This document shows, piece after piece, positions 26,983 to 36,215 of a DNA stretch of 64,000 nt. The DNA comes from Dokdonella koreensis DS-123 (GTDB taxonomy: Bacteria > Pseudomonadota > Gammaproteobacteria > Xanthomonadales > Rhodanobacteraceae). Below the pieces are notes generated by a model that saw only the letters and a program-made list of their open reading frames with translations, did no database searches and had not been told where the DNA came from. Positions within the stretch are counted from its first letter, which is position 1; each line of letters opens with the position of its first letter. The position numbers and the translations under genes were made by a program. The stretch covers positions 1 through 64,000 of the forward strand of contig NZ_CP015249.1 in NCBI RefSeq assembly GCF_001632775.1, written 5' to 3'.

Positions 26983-27968
26983 CGGCCGGCCTGCAACGGG
27001 CGATGGCGGACGAAGGCGGACGCGACGGCGATGGCCGCGACGACGGCCGGCAGCACGGTGCCTGCCAGCGCCGCGCGCGGCGGCAGGCCGCGCAGGAACA
27101 GCGCGAACAGCACCAGCAGGCCGCCGAGCTGCACCAGCGCGCTGCGGCTGCACAGCGCGACGACGAAGCGCCGGCCGGCCAGCGGCGTGCCGCGCAGCCA
27201 GCCGCCGCTCGCCGCGATCGCGGCCAGCAGGCCACGCAGGCATTCGACGAGGGCGACCAGCGCGACCAGCACCAGCAGCGCCGGCAGCACGATGTCGAGC
27301 GGCGTGCTCATCGGCAGCGGCATCGCCAGGATCAGCGGACCGAGCACGCGCGCGTGGACGGCCGGATCGGCCTGGGCGCGGGCGATCCGCAGCGGCCAGG
27401 CGGCCAGCACGCGCCAGCCGCTGGCGCCGGCCGGCCGGGCCGCGGTCCGCGGTTGCCGCCGTCGCGGCGCCGCCGGCCGCCGGTCGAACCCGGCGCCGAT
27501 CAGGCTGCCCGCCAGCCAACCGGCGGCGACCAGCACGGCAAGCCGGAGCGGGAACGCGCCCGGGCTGCCGGCCAGGGCCAGCCAGCCGAGGGCGGCCAGC
27601 GCGCCGGCCAGCGGGCCCGCCTGGGCCAGCGCCAGGCGCACGGTGGTCGCGACCGCCCGCTGTCCGGGCGTGACCGGCAGTGCGGCGAGCCAGCTCCGGG
27701 CCTGCGCGGCCCGCCAGCGCCGGCGCAGCCGCCGGGTACGGATCGCGGCCAGTGCACCGGCCAGCACCAGCACCCCTGCCGGTGCCGCCGCCAGCCAGAC
27801 GGCCAGGCGATCGGCCGGCGGCCAGGGCGCAAGCATCCAGGCGCCGGCGCAGGCCGCCAGCAGCGCACCGAGCGCGGCCAGCGCCCAGCGTGGCCGGCGC
27901 GCGGCCGCCGCCAGGCGCCGGCGCAGCGCCAGCCCATCGGCGAGCAGCAGGGGATTGGTACGAGGCAT
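26979..27968 (-). CDS. Putative ABC transporter permease subunit
   Basis: A 329-residue, very hydrophobic protein with about eight predicted membrane segments (for example ALAALGALLAACAGAWMLA, GVLVLAGALAAI, IVLPALLVLVALVALVECL) and an Arg-rich cytoplasmic loop near 170-190. No family signature was recognised. The assignment as permease rests on the 4-nt overlap with the ATPase gene and on topology. The ATG at 27968 faces the dipeptidyl peptidase gene across 139 bp. Confidence 0.65.
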   Translation of the reverse strand: MPRTNPLLLADGLALRRRLAAAARRPRWALAALGALLAACAGAWMLAPWPPADRLAVWLAAAPAGVLVLAGALAAIRTRRLRRRWRAAQARSWLAALPVTPGQRAVATTVRLALAQAGPLAGALAALGWLALAGSPGAFPLRLAVLVAAGWLAGSLIGAGFDRRPAAPRRRQPRTAARPAGASGWRVLAAWPLRIARAQADPAVHARVLGPLILAMPLPMSTPLDIVLPALLVLVALVALVECLRGLLAAIAASGGWLRGTPLAGRRFVVALCSRSALVQLGGLLVLFALFLRGLPPRAALAGTVLPAVVAAIAVASAFVRHRPLQAGR

Positions 27969-28107
27969 GGCGCCTTCGGACAACGATTCGACGGCAGGAT
28001 TCCCGACGCCTGCCGCGACGGCGGCAGGCCATGCACAAGTACGAATTCTGCCGTGCACGTTCCCCGGCCGAATCACGGCGATAATGCCGCCTCCACGGGA
28101 GAGAGCG

Positions 28108-30351
28108 ATGCGAGCGTTGTTGTTGGCCGCCACGATGGCGGCGGGAATGCCTGCGATGGCCGAGAAGCTGAGCCTGCAAAGCGTCTACGAGGGCGGCGGC
28201 CTCAACGGTCCGGTGCCGCGCAGTCTGAAGATCTCGCCGGACGGCCAGCGTGTGACGTTCCTGCGCGCCAAGGCGGGCGACCAGAACCGGCTGGACCTGT
28301 GGGAGTACCACGTCAAGGACCAGCGCACGCGCCTGCTGGTGGATGCCGATACGCTGGGTGGCGAGGAGGCCCTCAGCGACGCCGAGAAAGCGCGGCGCGA
28401 ACGCGCGCGCATGGCCGGCCTCAGCGGCATCGTCGACTACCACTGGTCGCCGGACGGCACCAAGCTGCTGTTCCCGGTCGGCGGCGAGCTGTACCTGTAC
28501 GAGCTGGCCGCGAAGGACAAGCCGCTGCGCAAGCTGGACACCGGCGGCGACTTCATCGATCCGCAGATCTCGCCGGCCGGCGGCTACGTGTCCTTCGTGC
28601 GTGACCAGAACCTGTGGGTCATCGAGCTGGCCACCGATACCCTGCGTCCGCTGACCCGCGACGGCGGCGGCACGATCCACAACGGCGAAGCCGAGTTCGT
28701 CGCGCAGGAGGAGATGAGCCGCAGCGAGGGCTACTGGTGGGCGCCCGACGATTCGGCGATCGCGTTCCAGCGCTACGACGAAGCCGCCGTGCCGGTGGTC
28801 AAGCGCTTCGAGGTCTACGCCGACCGCACCGACGTGATCGAGCAGCGCTATCCCGCGGCCGGCGATCCGAACGTCGAATCCCGGCTGGGTCTGGTCGCGC
28901 CGGGCGGCGGCGCCGTGCGCTGGATCGACCTGGGCGAGGACCGCGACATCTACCTGGCGCGCGTCAAATGGCTGCCGGATGCGCGCCGCCTGTCCTACCA
29001 GATCCAGCCGCGCAGCCAGCGCCGGCTCGATCTGAAGCTGGTGGACGTCGCGACGCTCGAGCAGCGCACGCTGCTCAGCGAGACCAGCTCGACCTGGATC
29101 AACCTCAACGACGACCTGCGCTTCCTCGACAAGCACCAGGCGTTCATCTGGGGCAGCGAGCGCACCGGTTTCCACCACCTGTACCTCTACGACCTCGACG
29201 GCACGCTCAAGCACGCGATCAGCCGCGGCGACTGGAACATCGACGGCCTGTCCGGCGTGGACGAGAAGGCCGGCCTGGTCTATGTCGCCTCCAACCGCGA
29301 CTTCGTGCCCGACACGCAGATCTACGCGCTCAAGCTCGACGGCTCGACCGCCGACCGGCCGCAGCGGATCAGCCGCGAAGACGGCACGCACGCGGCGACG
29401 TTCGCCAAGAGCGGGGCGTTCTACCTCGACGCCTTCAGCGATCCGCACACGCCGCCGCAGGTCAGCCTGCGCAAGCCCGACGGCAGCCGGCTGGCCTGGA
29501 TCGAGGAGAACCGGCTCGACGAGCGGCATCCCTACGCGCCGTACCGGGCGGCGTTCGTCGAACCGCAGTTCGGCACGCTCAAGAGCGACGACGGGCAGAC
29601 CCTGCACTACCGCCTCTACCGGCCGGCGGATGCGACGGATGCTTCCGGCGAGCCGCGGCGCCATCCGGTCTTCGTCTTCTACTACGGCGGTCCGGGCGTC
29701 CAGAGCGTCGCGCGCAGCTGGGGCGATCACTTCAACCAGTACATGGTCCAGCGCGGCTACGTCGTGTTCACGGTCGACAACCGCGGCATGGCCCGCCGGG
29801 GCCGGCAGTTCTCCGATGCGATCCACCGCCAGCTCGGCGTGGCGGAGGTGGCCGACCAGCTCGCCGGCATCCGCTGGCTCAAGGAGCAGCCGTTCGTCGA
29901 CGGCGAGCGCATCGGCGTGTTCGGCTGGAGCTACGGCGGCTACCTGACGACGATGCTGCTGGCGAAGGCCTCCGGCGAGATCGCCGCCGGCGCCGCGGTG
30001 GCGCCGGTCACGGACTGGGCGCTCTACGACACCCACTACACCGAGCGCTACCTGTCCACGCCCGCGGACAATCCGGCCGGCTACATCCGCAGCACGCCGT
30101 TCGCCTGGCTGGACGGAATGAGTGCGCCACTGCTGCTGGTGCACGGCATGGCCGACGACAACGTGCTGTTCACGCATTCCACGCGGCTGATGGCCGCGTT
30201 GCAGGAAAAAGGCACGCCGTTCGAGCTGATGACCTACCCCGGCGGCAAGCACGGCCTGTCGACGCCGGCGATGCGCATGCACGTCTACACGCTGATCACG
30301 AACTTCTTCGACCGCACGCTGCGGCGCGGCGAGGCGGCGGCCGCGCGTTAG
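28108..30351 (+). CDS. Dipeptidyl peptidase IV (S9B family), secreted
   Basis: A 747-residue serine peptidase. The ATG at 28108 follows GGGAGAGAG and begins a signal peptide (AAGMPAMAEK). The N-terminal beta-propeller includes the Glu-Glu motif that binds the substrate amino terminus (EFVAQEEMSRSEGYWW). The C-terminal alpha/beta-hydrolase domain has catalytic Ser608 (GWSYGG), Asp683 (HGMADDNV) and His715 (GGKHGLS), spaced as in mammalian DPP IV. It should release Xaa-Pro or Xaa-Ala dipeptides in the periplasm or outside, as is usual for peptide-feeding Xanthomonadales. The winged-helix/TPR regulator gene begins 91 nt downstream and may respond to the same nutrient state. Confidence 0.95.
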   Translation: MRALLLAATMAAGMPAMAEKLSLQSVYEGGGLNGPVPRSLKISPDGQRVTFLRAKAGDQNRLDLWEYHVKDQRTRLLVDADTLGGEEALSDAEKARRERARMAGLSGIVDYHWSPDGTKLLFPVGGELYLYELAAKDKPLRKLDTGGDFIDPQISPAGGYVSFVRDQNLWVIELATDTLRPLTRDGGGTIHNGEAEFVAQEEMSRSEGYWWAPDDSAIAFQRYDEAAVPVVKRFEVYADRTDVIEQRYPAAGDPNVESRLGLVAPGGGAVRWIDLGEDRDIYLARVKWLPDARRLSYQIQPRSQRRLDLKLVDVATLEQRTLLSETSSTWINLNDDLRFLDKHQAFIWGSERTGFHHLYLYDLDGTLKHAISRGDWNIDGLSGVDEKAGLVYVASNRDFVPDTQIYALKLDGSTADRPQRISREDGTHAATFAKSGAFYLDAFSDPHTPPQVSLRKPDGSRLAWIEENRLDERHPYAPYRAAFVEPQFGTLKSDDGQTLHYRLYRPADATDASGEPRRHPVFVFYYGGPGVQSVARSWGDHFNQYMVQRGYVVFTVDNRGMARRGRQFSDAIHRQLGVAEVADQLAGIRWLKEQPFVDGERIGVFGWSYGGYLTTMLLAKASGEIAAGAAVAPVTDWALYDTHYTERYLSTPADNPAGYIRSTPFAWLDGMSAPLLLVHGMADDNVLFTHSTRLMAALQEKGTPFELMTYPGGKHGLSTPAMRMHVYTLITNFFDRTLRRGEAAAAR

Positions 30352-30359
30352 CGCGTACC

Positions 30360-30379
30360 GGAGCGCGGCCGGGCGCTCC
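30360..30379. terminator. Hairpin after the dipeptidyl peptidase gene
   Basis: GGAGCGC (30360-30366) and GCGCTCC (30373-30379) form a perfect 7-bp stem with a 6-nt loop 8 nt after the stop codon. There is no T-tract. It may separate the peptidase transcript from the regulator gene. Confidence 0.4.
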
Positions 30380-30442
30380 GCTCCACCGCGGCTCGGGCAG
30401 CGGCCGGCAGCAAATCGGCGGCAAGCCGGCTACGCTTGAGCG

Positions 30443-32851
30443 ATGGCCCGTCTTCTCTACCGCTTCGGGGATTGCAGCGTCGATCCGGCGGCGCGTGAGC
30501 TGTGCCGGAACGGCACGCCGGTCACGGTGTCGCCGAAGGTGTTCGACGTGATCGCGTACCTGATCGACCGGCGCGACCGCGCCGTGGGCCGCGACGAGCT
30601 GATCGCGGCGGTCTGGGGGCGCGCCGACGTCACCGATGCCCTGCTCGGCCAGGTCGTGCTGAAGGCCCGCCGCGCGATCGGCGATACCGGCGACGAGCAG
30701 AACGCGATCCGCACGATCCCGCGCTTCGGCTACCGCTGGGTCGCCGAACTGGCCACCGAGGAACGCCCCGACCCACCGCCTGCGGCCGGGCCGGCGATGG
30801 CGGGCGCGGACGCTTCCGGTGACCGCGCGCCGCCGGCTGTCGCGGCGCCGTCGCCACGCCGCGGCCGTTCGCGCTGGGTGGCGGCGGCGACGGTCCTGGC
30901 GCTGGCCGTCGCTGTGCTGACGGTGCTCGCGCTCATGCGCGGGCGACACGGGGCATCGCCGCTGGCACCCCGGGCGACGCCGGCCGCAGCCGATGCCGTT
31001 GCCGTGCTGCCGCTGGTGATCGCCGCCGAACCGGAATGGGGCTGGCTGCGCCTGGGGCTGATGGATCTGGTCGCCACGCGCCTGCGCGGCGCGGGCCTGG
31101 CGGTGGTCCCCAACGAGACGATCGTCGCGCTGACGCGCGATCCGCCGGCCGATGCGGCGATCCTCGCCTCGAACGTCCGTGTGGTGACCGGCGCGCAGCG
31201 GCTGCTGACGTCGAGCGCGACACGCGGCCCCGGCGGCTGGCGCGTGCGCCTGGAACTGCACCCGGCCGACGGCGAACCGATCCTGATCGAGGCGCAGCAG
31301 CCCGATGCCGCGGCGGCGGCGCGCGTGGCGGTCGCGCAATTGCTGCTGCGGCTCGGCAAGCCGGTGAGCGCCGAGGCGACGGCGACCACGGCGCTCGACG
31401 ACGTGCGTCAGCGCGCGGAGGCGGCCCTGCTGTCGGACCAGCTCGAGGAGGTGCAGCGGATCATCCAGGCCGCACCGCCGGATGTTCGCGATGCGCCGCT
31501 GCTGCGCCTGCGCCTGGCGCAGGTCGATTTCCGCAGCGGCCGCATGATCGAGGCACGCGCGAAGCTGGACCGCCTGCTCGCCGACGTCGGACCCGAGGCC
31601 GATCCGGTGCTGCGTGCCCTGATACTGACCGTGTCGAGCTCGGTCCGGATCCATCTCGGCGATGCGGCGGCGGCCGGCCGCGACTGCGCCGCCGCGGTCG
31701 CGCTGGTGGCCGACCGCGACGAACCGGGCATGCTCGGCCGCGCGTACACGGCCTGCGGCATCGCCGAGGCGGTCCAGGGCCGGTTCGACGCGGCGATGAG
31801 CGAGTTCGCGCGGGCGCGCATCGCGCTGGAGATCACCGGCGATGCGCTGTCGCTCGCGCGCATCGAGGCGAACGAAGGCCTGATGGAGAGCACGCGTGGC
31901 CGCTATGCCGAAGGCTTGGCGGTCATGCGCCGCTCGGAGGAGCACTTCCGGCGCCTGGGCGGACGCAACGAGATGATGATGGCCCTCGACGACCAGATCG
32001 ACGCCCTGCTCGCGCTGCTGCAACCGCTGGAGGCGTTGGCGACCAGCGAGCGTGCCTGGGGGCTGCTGCCGCAGATCAGCAACACCGGCCTGCGCCATTC
32101 GGTGCAGGTGCAGCATGCGCGCGCCCTGGCGGCGAACGGCCGGCTCGGCGAGGCTGCGGCCCTGCTGGTGCGGATCACCAGCGAGGCGGCGACGGAACAG
32201 GACCAGCCGGTGCTGGGACATGCGCTCGCGGAGCGCGCCCGCATCGAGCTGGCGACCGGCCGCGCCGACGCCGCGGCCGGGCATGCGGCCGAGGCGGTGC
32301 AGACGTTGGCCGGGCCGGACCGCGGCCGCGCGCGGGCGCAGGCCTGGCTGACGCGCGTGCGCGCCCTGCGCGTGCTCGCGCGCGACGCCGACGCGGCTGC
32401 CGAGGTGCGCGGCTTCGCTGACTGGGCCGCCACGGCGCAGGTCCCGGCCAGCACGGTGCTGGCGCAGCTGGCACAGGCGGAGCTGCACTCGACGGCGCAG
32501 CCCGCGGCCGCCACGGCCGCCTACGAGCAGGCGCTCGCGCAGGCCGAGCGCACCGGCATCCCGGCTGATGTCGTCGAAGTCGTCGTGTCCTGGGGCAATG
32601 CCCTGCTCGATGCCGGCCAGACCGAACGGGCCAGCGCGGTGGCCGGGCGCGTGCAGCGCTGGGCGGGGACCGATTTCCGCTCCAGCCTGCTGCAGGCGCG
32701 CCTGTACCGGGCGCTCGGCCAGGAGGCCGCCTGGCGCGAAGCGCTCCAGCGCACGCAGCGGCTGGCCGGCGAGCGCCCGATCCCGCCGACCGACGGGTCG
32801 GCGCTGCTGGCGCCGTTCGGCGCCGCGCCGCCGTCGCCGCCAAGCGATTGA
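30443..32851 (+). CDS. Second membrane-anchored winged-helix (CadC/ToxR-like) regulator with TPR-like domain
   Basis: An 802-residue protein parallel to the one at 8468. It has an OmpR-type winged helix (about 3-100: YRFGDCSVDPAARELCRNG, AAVWGRADVTDALLGQ, TIPRFGYRWV), a Pro/Ala-rich linker, one membrane helix (about 145-165, ATVLALAVAVLTVLALM) and about 630 residues of TPR-like helical pairs predicted to be periplasmic. It starts 91 nt after the dipeptidyl peptidase stop, which suggests that gene or the following secreted protein as targets. The start at 30443 fits the conserved beginning of the DNA-binding domain. Confidence 0.85.
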   Translation: MARLLYRFGDCSVDPAARELCRNGTPVTVSPKVFDVIAYLIDRRDRAVGRDELIAAVWGRADVTDALLGQVVLKARRAIGDTGDEQNAIRTIPRFGYRWVAELATEERPDPPPAAGPAMAGADASGDRAPPAVAAPSPRRGRSRWVAAATVLALAVAVLTVLALMRGRHGASPLAPRATPAAADAVAVLPLVIAAEPEWGWLRLGLMDLVATRLRGAGLAVVPNETIVALTRDPPADAAILASNVRVVTGAQRLLTSSATRGPGGWRVRLELHPADGEPILIEAQQPDAAAAARVAVAQLLLRLGKPVSAEATATTALDDVRQRAEAALLSDQLEEVQRIIQAAPPDVRDAPLLRLRLAQVDFRSGRMIEARAKLDRLLADVGPEADPVLRALILTVSSSVRIHLGDAAAAGRDCAAAVALVADRDEPGMLGRAYTACGIAEAVQGRFDAAMSEFARARIALEITGDALSLARIEANEGLMESTRGRYAEGLAVMRRSEEHFRRLGGRNEMMMALDDQIDALLALLQPLEALATSERAWGLLPQISNTGLRHSVQVQHARALAANGRLGEAAALLVRITSEAATEQDQPVLGHALAERARIELATGRADAAAGHAAEAVQTLAGPDRGRARAQAWLTRVRALRVLARDADAAAEVRGFADWAATAQVPASTVLAQLAQAELHSTAQPAAATAAYEQALAQAERTGIPADVVEVVVSWGNALLDAGQTERASAVAGRVQRWAGTDFRSSLLQARLYRALGQEAAWREALQRTQRLAGERPIPPTDGSALLAPFGAAPPSPPSD

Positions 32852-33010
32852 ATCTGAAGCCATTCATGGAACGGTAACGCAGCGATAGCGGAGCGCGAGT
32901 GGAACGCCGGATCGACACGGCTAGCGTGCAGCGGCTGCAGCCCAGGACCGGCGGCCGAAACGAGCCGGTCCTCGCGCATGCGCCCCATCCTGCCGGAGAC
33001 CTCAATCCCC

Positions 33011-35035
33011 ATGGTCCAGTCCCCTGTCCATCGGACGCTTTGCCGATTCGTGCTGCCGCTGGCAGCCCTGTTCCTCAACGCCCTCGTCATCGCCTCGCCG
33101 CCCGCCCACCCCGCCGCGGAGATCTGGACCGAGCAGCGCGTGCTCGATCCGCAGGCGCAAGGCTTCGACCACTTCGGCCAGGCGGTCGCGATTTCCGGTC
33201 CGGTCGCGCTGGTGTCGGCTTCCGAGGCGACGATCGACGGCCAATCCTCCCAGGGCAAGGTGCTGGTCTACCGGCAGGCCGCGGACGGCAGCTGGGGCCT
33301 CGTGCAGACCCTGGTCGCCAGCGACGGCGCCGCCTACAACGAGTTCGGCTGGTCCGTCGCGGTGTCCGGCCGCACGGCGGTCATCGGCGCGCTCAACGCG
33401 AGGATCGGCAGCAACAACTCGCAGGGCGCGGCCTACGTGTTCACGCAGGGCGACGACGGCACCTGGACCGAGACGCAGAAGCTGGTCGCCAGCGACGGCA
33501 TGCCGGTCGACTGGTTCGGCAATGCGGTGGCCCTGACCGACGACATGATCGTCGTGGCGGCCTACGGCGCGCACTACAACGACCAGATGATGCGTGGATC
33601 GGTCTACGTGTACACGCAGGTCGACGGCCGCTGGACGCAGACGCAGCAACTGGCCGCTGCCGACGGCACCGTCGGCGACGGCTTCGGCTCCGCCATCGCG
33701 CTGTCGGGGGCGAACCTGCTGGTCAGCGCTCCGGGCGCTGACATCGACGACCGCCATGCGCAGGGCGCGGTGTATCGCTTCGCGCGGGCCGACGGCGCCT
33801 GGCACCAGGCGCAGAAAATCGTCGTCGCGGAAGGTGTCGAGAACGACCAGCTCGGCTCTTCGCTCGCGATCGACGGCGACACCGCGCTGGTCGGCGCGAT
33901 GTGGCGTGCGGGTGGCCAGGGCGTGGTCTACGTGTTCACCGGGAGCGCCGGCGACTGGGTGCAGAGCCAGCGGCTGAGCGCGGCCGATGGCGCGGCGAAC
34001 GGGACCGAAGGCATCGGCCTGCCGCCGACCGACAACTTCGGCATGACGGTCGCCCTGCAGAACGGAACGGCGATCGTCGGCGCCAGCAACGTGACGATCG
34101 ACGGCACCGAAGGACAGGGCGCGGCCTACCTGTTCCGCCGGTCCGGCGGCACGCTGGCCGGCGCCCACACGTTCACCAAGTACGAAGGCATCGTCTCGCC
34201 GTACTTCGGTGCCGCGGTCGCGCTCGACGGCGACAACGTGCTGGTCGGCGTGTTCGGCTACACGCCCGACTGGGAGCACTACCAGCAGGGCGCGGCCTAC
34301 TTCTACCGCCGCGCGGCGGCCGGCATTCCCGCCAGCGAGCGTGCGGTGCTGGTGGACCTCTACGAGCGGACCAACGGCGCGGACTGGTGGGACATGAACG
34401 GCTGGCTGGGGGCGCCCGGTACCGAATGCGACTGGACCGGCGTGACCTGCGACGAAAGCGGCACCACCGTGACCGGGTTGATGTTCGGCTTCACGAACAT
34501 GACGGGCACGCTGCCGCCGACCCTGAACCAGCTGACCAACCTCGCCAGCCTGCAGATCGCCGATCAGAGCCAGCTGGTCGGTTCGTTCCCGTCGCTGGCC
34601 GGCCTGACGCAGCTGCAATCGATCGACATCCGCAGCACCGGCGTGAGCGGCAACCTGCCGTCGCTGGCCGGCCTGACCAGCCTGCAGTCGGCGATGTTCC
34701 TCAACAACAACTTCAGCGGCTCGATACCGCCGTTCGGCGAGCTGCCGGCGCTGACCTGGTTCTCGGCCGCCGGCAACCGCCTCGGCGGCAGCCTGCCGTC
34801 GCTGGCCGGCTTGTCCGCGCTGGAGGGGTTCTTCGTGGGCGGCAACCTGCTGGTCGGTCCGCCGCCGGCGCCGTCCCCGAACCTCGGCCCGTACGGCGCC
34901 GAGCTGTGCCCGAATGCCCTGCAGCACGTGCCGTCGCCGGAATGGGATGCGATCACCGGCATCACGCCCTGGTACCGCGACTGCACCGATGCGCCGCCGG
35001 AGACGATCTTCGGCGACGGCTTCGACGGACCGTAG
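33011..35035 (+). CDS. Secreted FG-GAP and plant-type leucine-rich-repeat protein
   Basis: A 674-residue protein. The ATG at 33011 is preferred to 32978 (GGAGA about 11 nt upstream, and a better signal peptide ending near AHPAAE). Residues about 45-430 hold seven or so FG-GAP-like repeats (DHFGQAVAISGPVALVSA, GDTALVGA), a propeller fold seen in integrin-like proteins. A plant-type LRR N-cap follows (NGADWWDMNGW, CDWTGVTCDESG, about 460-495) with about five leucine-rich repeats built on SLAGLTxLQSxD. It ends in ETIFGDGFDGP, the tail also seen in the giant repeat protein. Likely surface-exposed and binding; the ligand is unknown. Confidence 0.82.
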   Translation: MVQSPVHRTLCRFVLPLAALFLNALVIASPPAHPAAEIWTEQRVLDPQAQGFDHFGQAVAISGPVALVSASEATIDGQSSQGKVLVYRQAADGSWGLVQTLVASDGAAYNEFGWSVAVSGRTAVIGALNARIGSNNSQGAAYVFTQGDDGTWTETQKLVASDGMPVDWFGNAVALTDDMIVVAAYGAHYNDQMMRGSVYVYTQVDGRWTQTQQLAAADGTVGDGFGSAIALSGANLLVSAPGADIDDRHAQGAVYRFARADGAWHQAQKIVVAEGVENDQLGSSLAIDGDTALVGAMWRAGGQGVVYVFTGSAGDWVQSQRLSAADGAANGTEGIGLPPTDNFGMTVALQNGTAIVGASNVTIDGTEGQGAAYLFRRSGGTLAGAHTFTKYEGIVSPYFGAAVALDGDNVLVGVFGYTPDWEHYQQGAAYFYRRAAAGIPASERAVLVDLYERTNGADWWDMNGWLGAPGTECDWTGVTCDESGTTVTGLMFGFTNMTGTLPPTLNQLTNLASLQIADQSQLVGSFPSLAGLTQLQSIDIRSTGVSGNLPSLAGLTSLQSAMFLNNNFSGSIPPFGELPALTWFSAAGNRLGGSLPSLAGLSALEGFFVGGNLLVGPPPAPSPNLGPYGAELCPNALQHVPSPEWDAITGITPWYRDCTDAPPETIFGDGFDGP

Positions 35036-35061
35036 GGCGCGCTTCGATCCGTTCCGGCATC

Positions 35062-35095
35062 GCGGCGCGCAGCGGCTCCGGTCGCTGCGCGCCGC
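35062..35095. terminator. Strong hairpin between convergent LRR protein and pirin genes
   Basis: A perfect 13-bp stem (GCGGCGCGCAGCG at 35062-35074, complement at 35083-35095) with an 8-nt loop lies between two convergent stop codons. Arm and loop lengths equal those of the hairpin at 5407-5440. There is no T-tract. Probable bidirectional 3'-end signal. Confidence 0.6.
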
Positions 35096-35114
35096 GTGAC
35101 CGCGCAGCGCGCGA

Positions 35115-35981
35115 TCAGAAGCGACCGGACTGGAAGTCGCGTACTGCCGCGACGATCTCGTCCTGCGTGTTCATCACGAACGGACCGTACTTGGCGACCG
35201 GTTCGCCCAGCGGCTTGCCCGCGACCAGGATCAGGCGCGCCGGTGACGTACCCGCGGCCACCTCCACGTCCGTGCCGCGGCCGAGCACGGCCAGCTCGCC
35301 GCGCTGCACCGGCTGGGCCGCATCGGCCGGGCCCACCGCGGCGGCGCCTTCGAACACGTAGACGAAGCCGTTGTGGCCATCCGGTACCGGCAGTGCCAGG
35401 CGCGCGCCGGCCGGCACCGTGACGTCCAGGTACAGCGGTGCGGTCGCCGCCGCGTTGACCGGGCCTTCGGTGGTACCGAAGCGGCCGGCGATCACGCGCA
35501 CCAGCGCGCCCTCGTCGGTGTGCACCTCGGGAATCCGTTCCGGCGCGATGTCCTGGTAGCGCGGTGCGGTCATCTTCTGGCTGGCGGGCAGGTTCACCCA
35601 GAGCTGGAAGCCCCACATCAGGCCGTCCTCCTGCTCGGGCATCTCCGAATGCACGATGCCGCGCCCGGCAGTCATCCACTGCACGCTGCCGGCGGTGAGC
35701 AGGCCCGAGTTGCCCTGGTTGTCGCCGTGGCGCATGCGCCCGGCCAGCATGTAGGTGACGGTCTCGAAGCCGCGGTGCGGGTGATTCGGAAAACCGGCGA
35801 GGTAGTCGCCGGCCTGGTCGGAACGGAACTCGTCGAGCATCAGGAACGGATCGAGCATGTCGAGCGCACGCTGGCCGATGACGCGGTTGAGCTTGACGCC
35901 GGCGCCGTCGGAGGTCGGCTGGCCGCGGACGAGCTGCAGCACGCGCCGGCTCTGGGCCGGTGGGGCGGAAACGGTGGACAT
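35115..35981 (-). CDS. Pirin family protein
   Basis: A 288-residue bicupin. The metal-binding set of the pirin N-terminal cupin is visible: His-x-His in NHPHRGFETVTY, then His and Glu in IVHSEMPEQ. Bacterial pirins include quercetin 2,3-dioxygenases and regulators of central metabolism; which applies here cannot be read from sequence. The ATG at 35981 has GGAG about 8 nt upstream on the minus strand. The gene lies 235 nt downstream of the UPF0149 stop and appears to be its own unit. Confidence 0.92.
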   Translation of the reverse strand: MSTVSAPPAQSRRVLQLVRGQPTSDGAGVKLNRVIGQRALDMLDPFLMLDEFRSDQAGDYLAGFPNHPHRGFETVTYMLAGRMRHGDNQGNSGLLTAGSVQWMTAGRGIVHSEMPEQEDGLMWGFQLWVNLPASQKMTAPRYQDIAPERIPEVHTDEGALVRVIAGRFGTTEGPVNAAATAPLYLDVTVPAGARLALPVPDGHNGFVYVFEGAAAVGPADAAQPVQRGELAVLGRGTDVEVAAGTSPARLILVAGKPLGEPVAKYGPFVMNTQDEIVAAVRDFQSGRF

Positions 35982-36215
35982 GGCGGACTCCGTGGCACGA
36001 GGAAGCCTCCAAGATGTCGTCACGCACCGGTGCCTACAAGCGCCGCGACGTGGACGGCCTGGATCGCCGGCGTGAACAATCGGTACGCGGCCGGCGGCAG
36101 GGTCTGTCGCCGGTCCGGCGCGGCCCGCGTTGCCACGGACCTGCAGGTGGGACGCCGCGCCGGCGTGCCTGCCGGCGGCCTGTGTTTCCCGGCCCCGCGG
36201 CCCGGCCCGCACTTT

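Noticed and set aside
26983-30282. Extension of the ABC ATPase frame far upstream on minus
   Set aside because: The frame stays open by composition, but the ATPase starts at 26982, where the 4-nt overlap with the permease stop and the ABC N-terminus agree.
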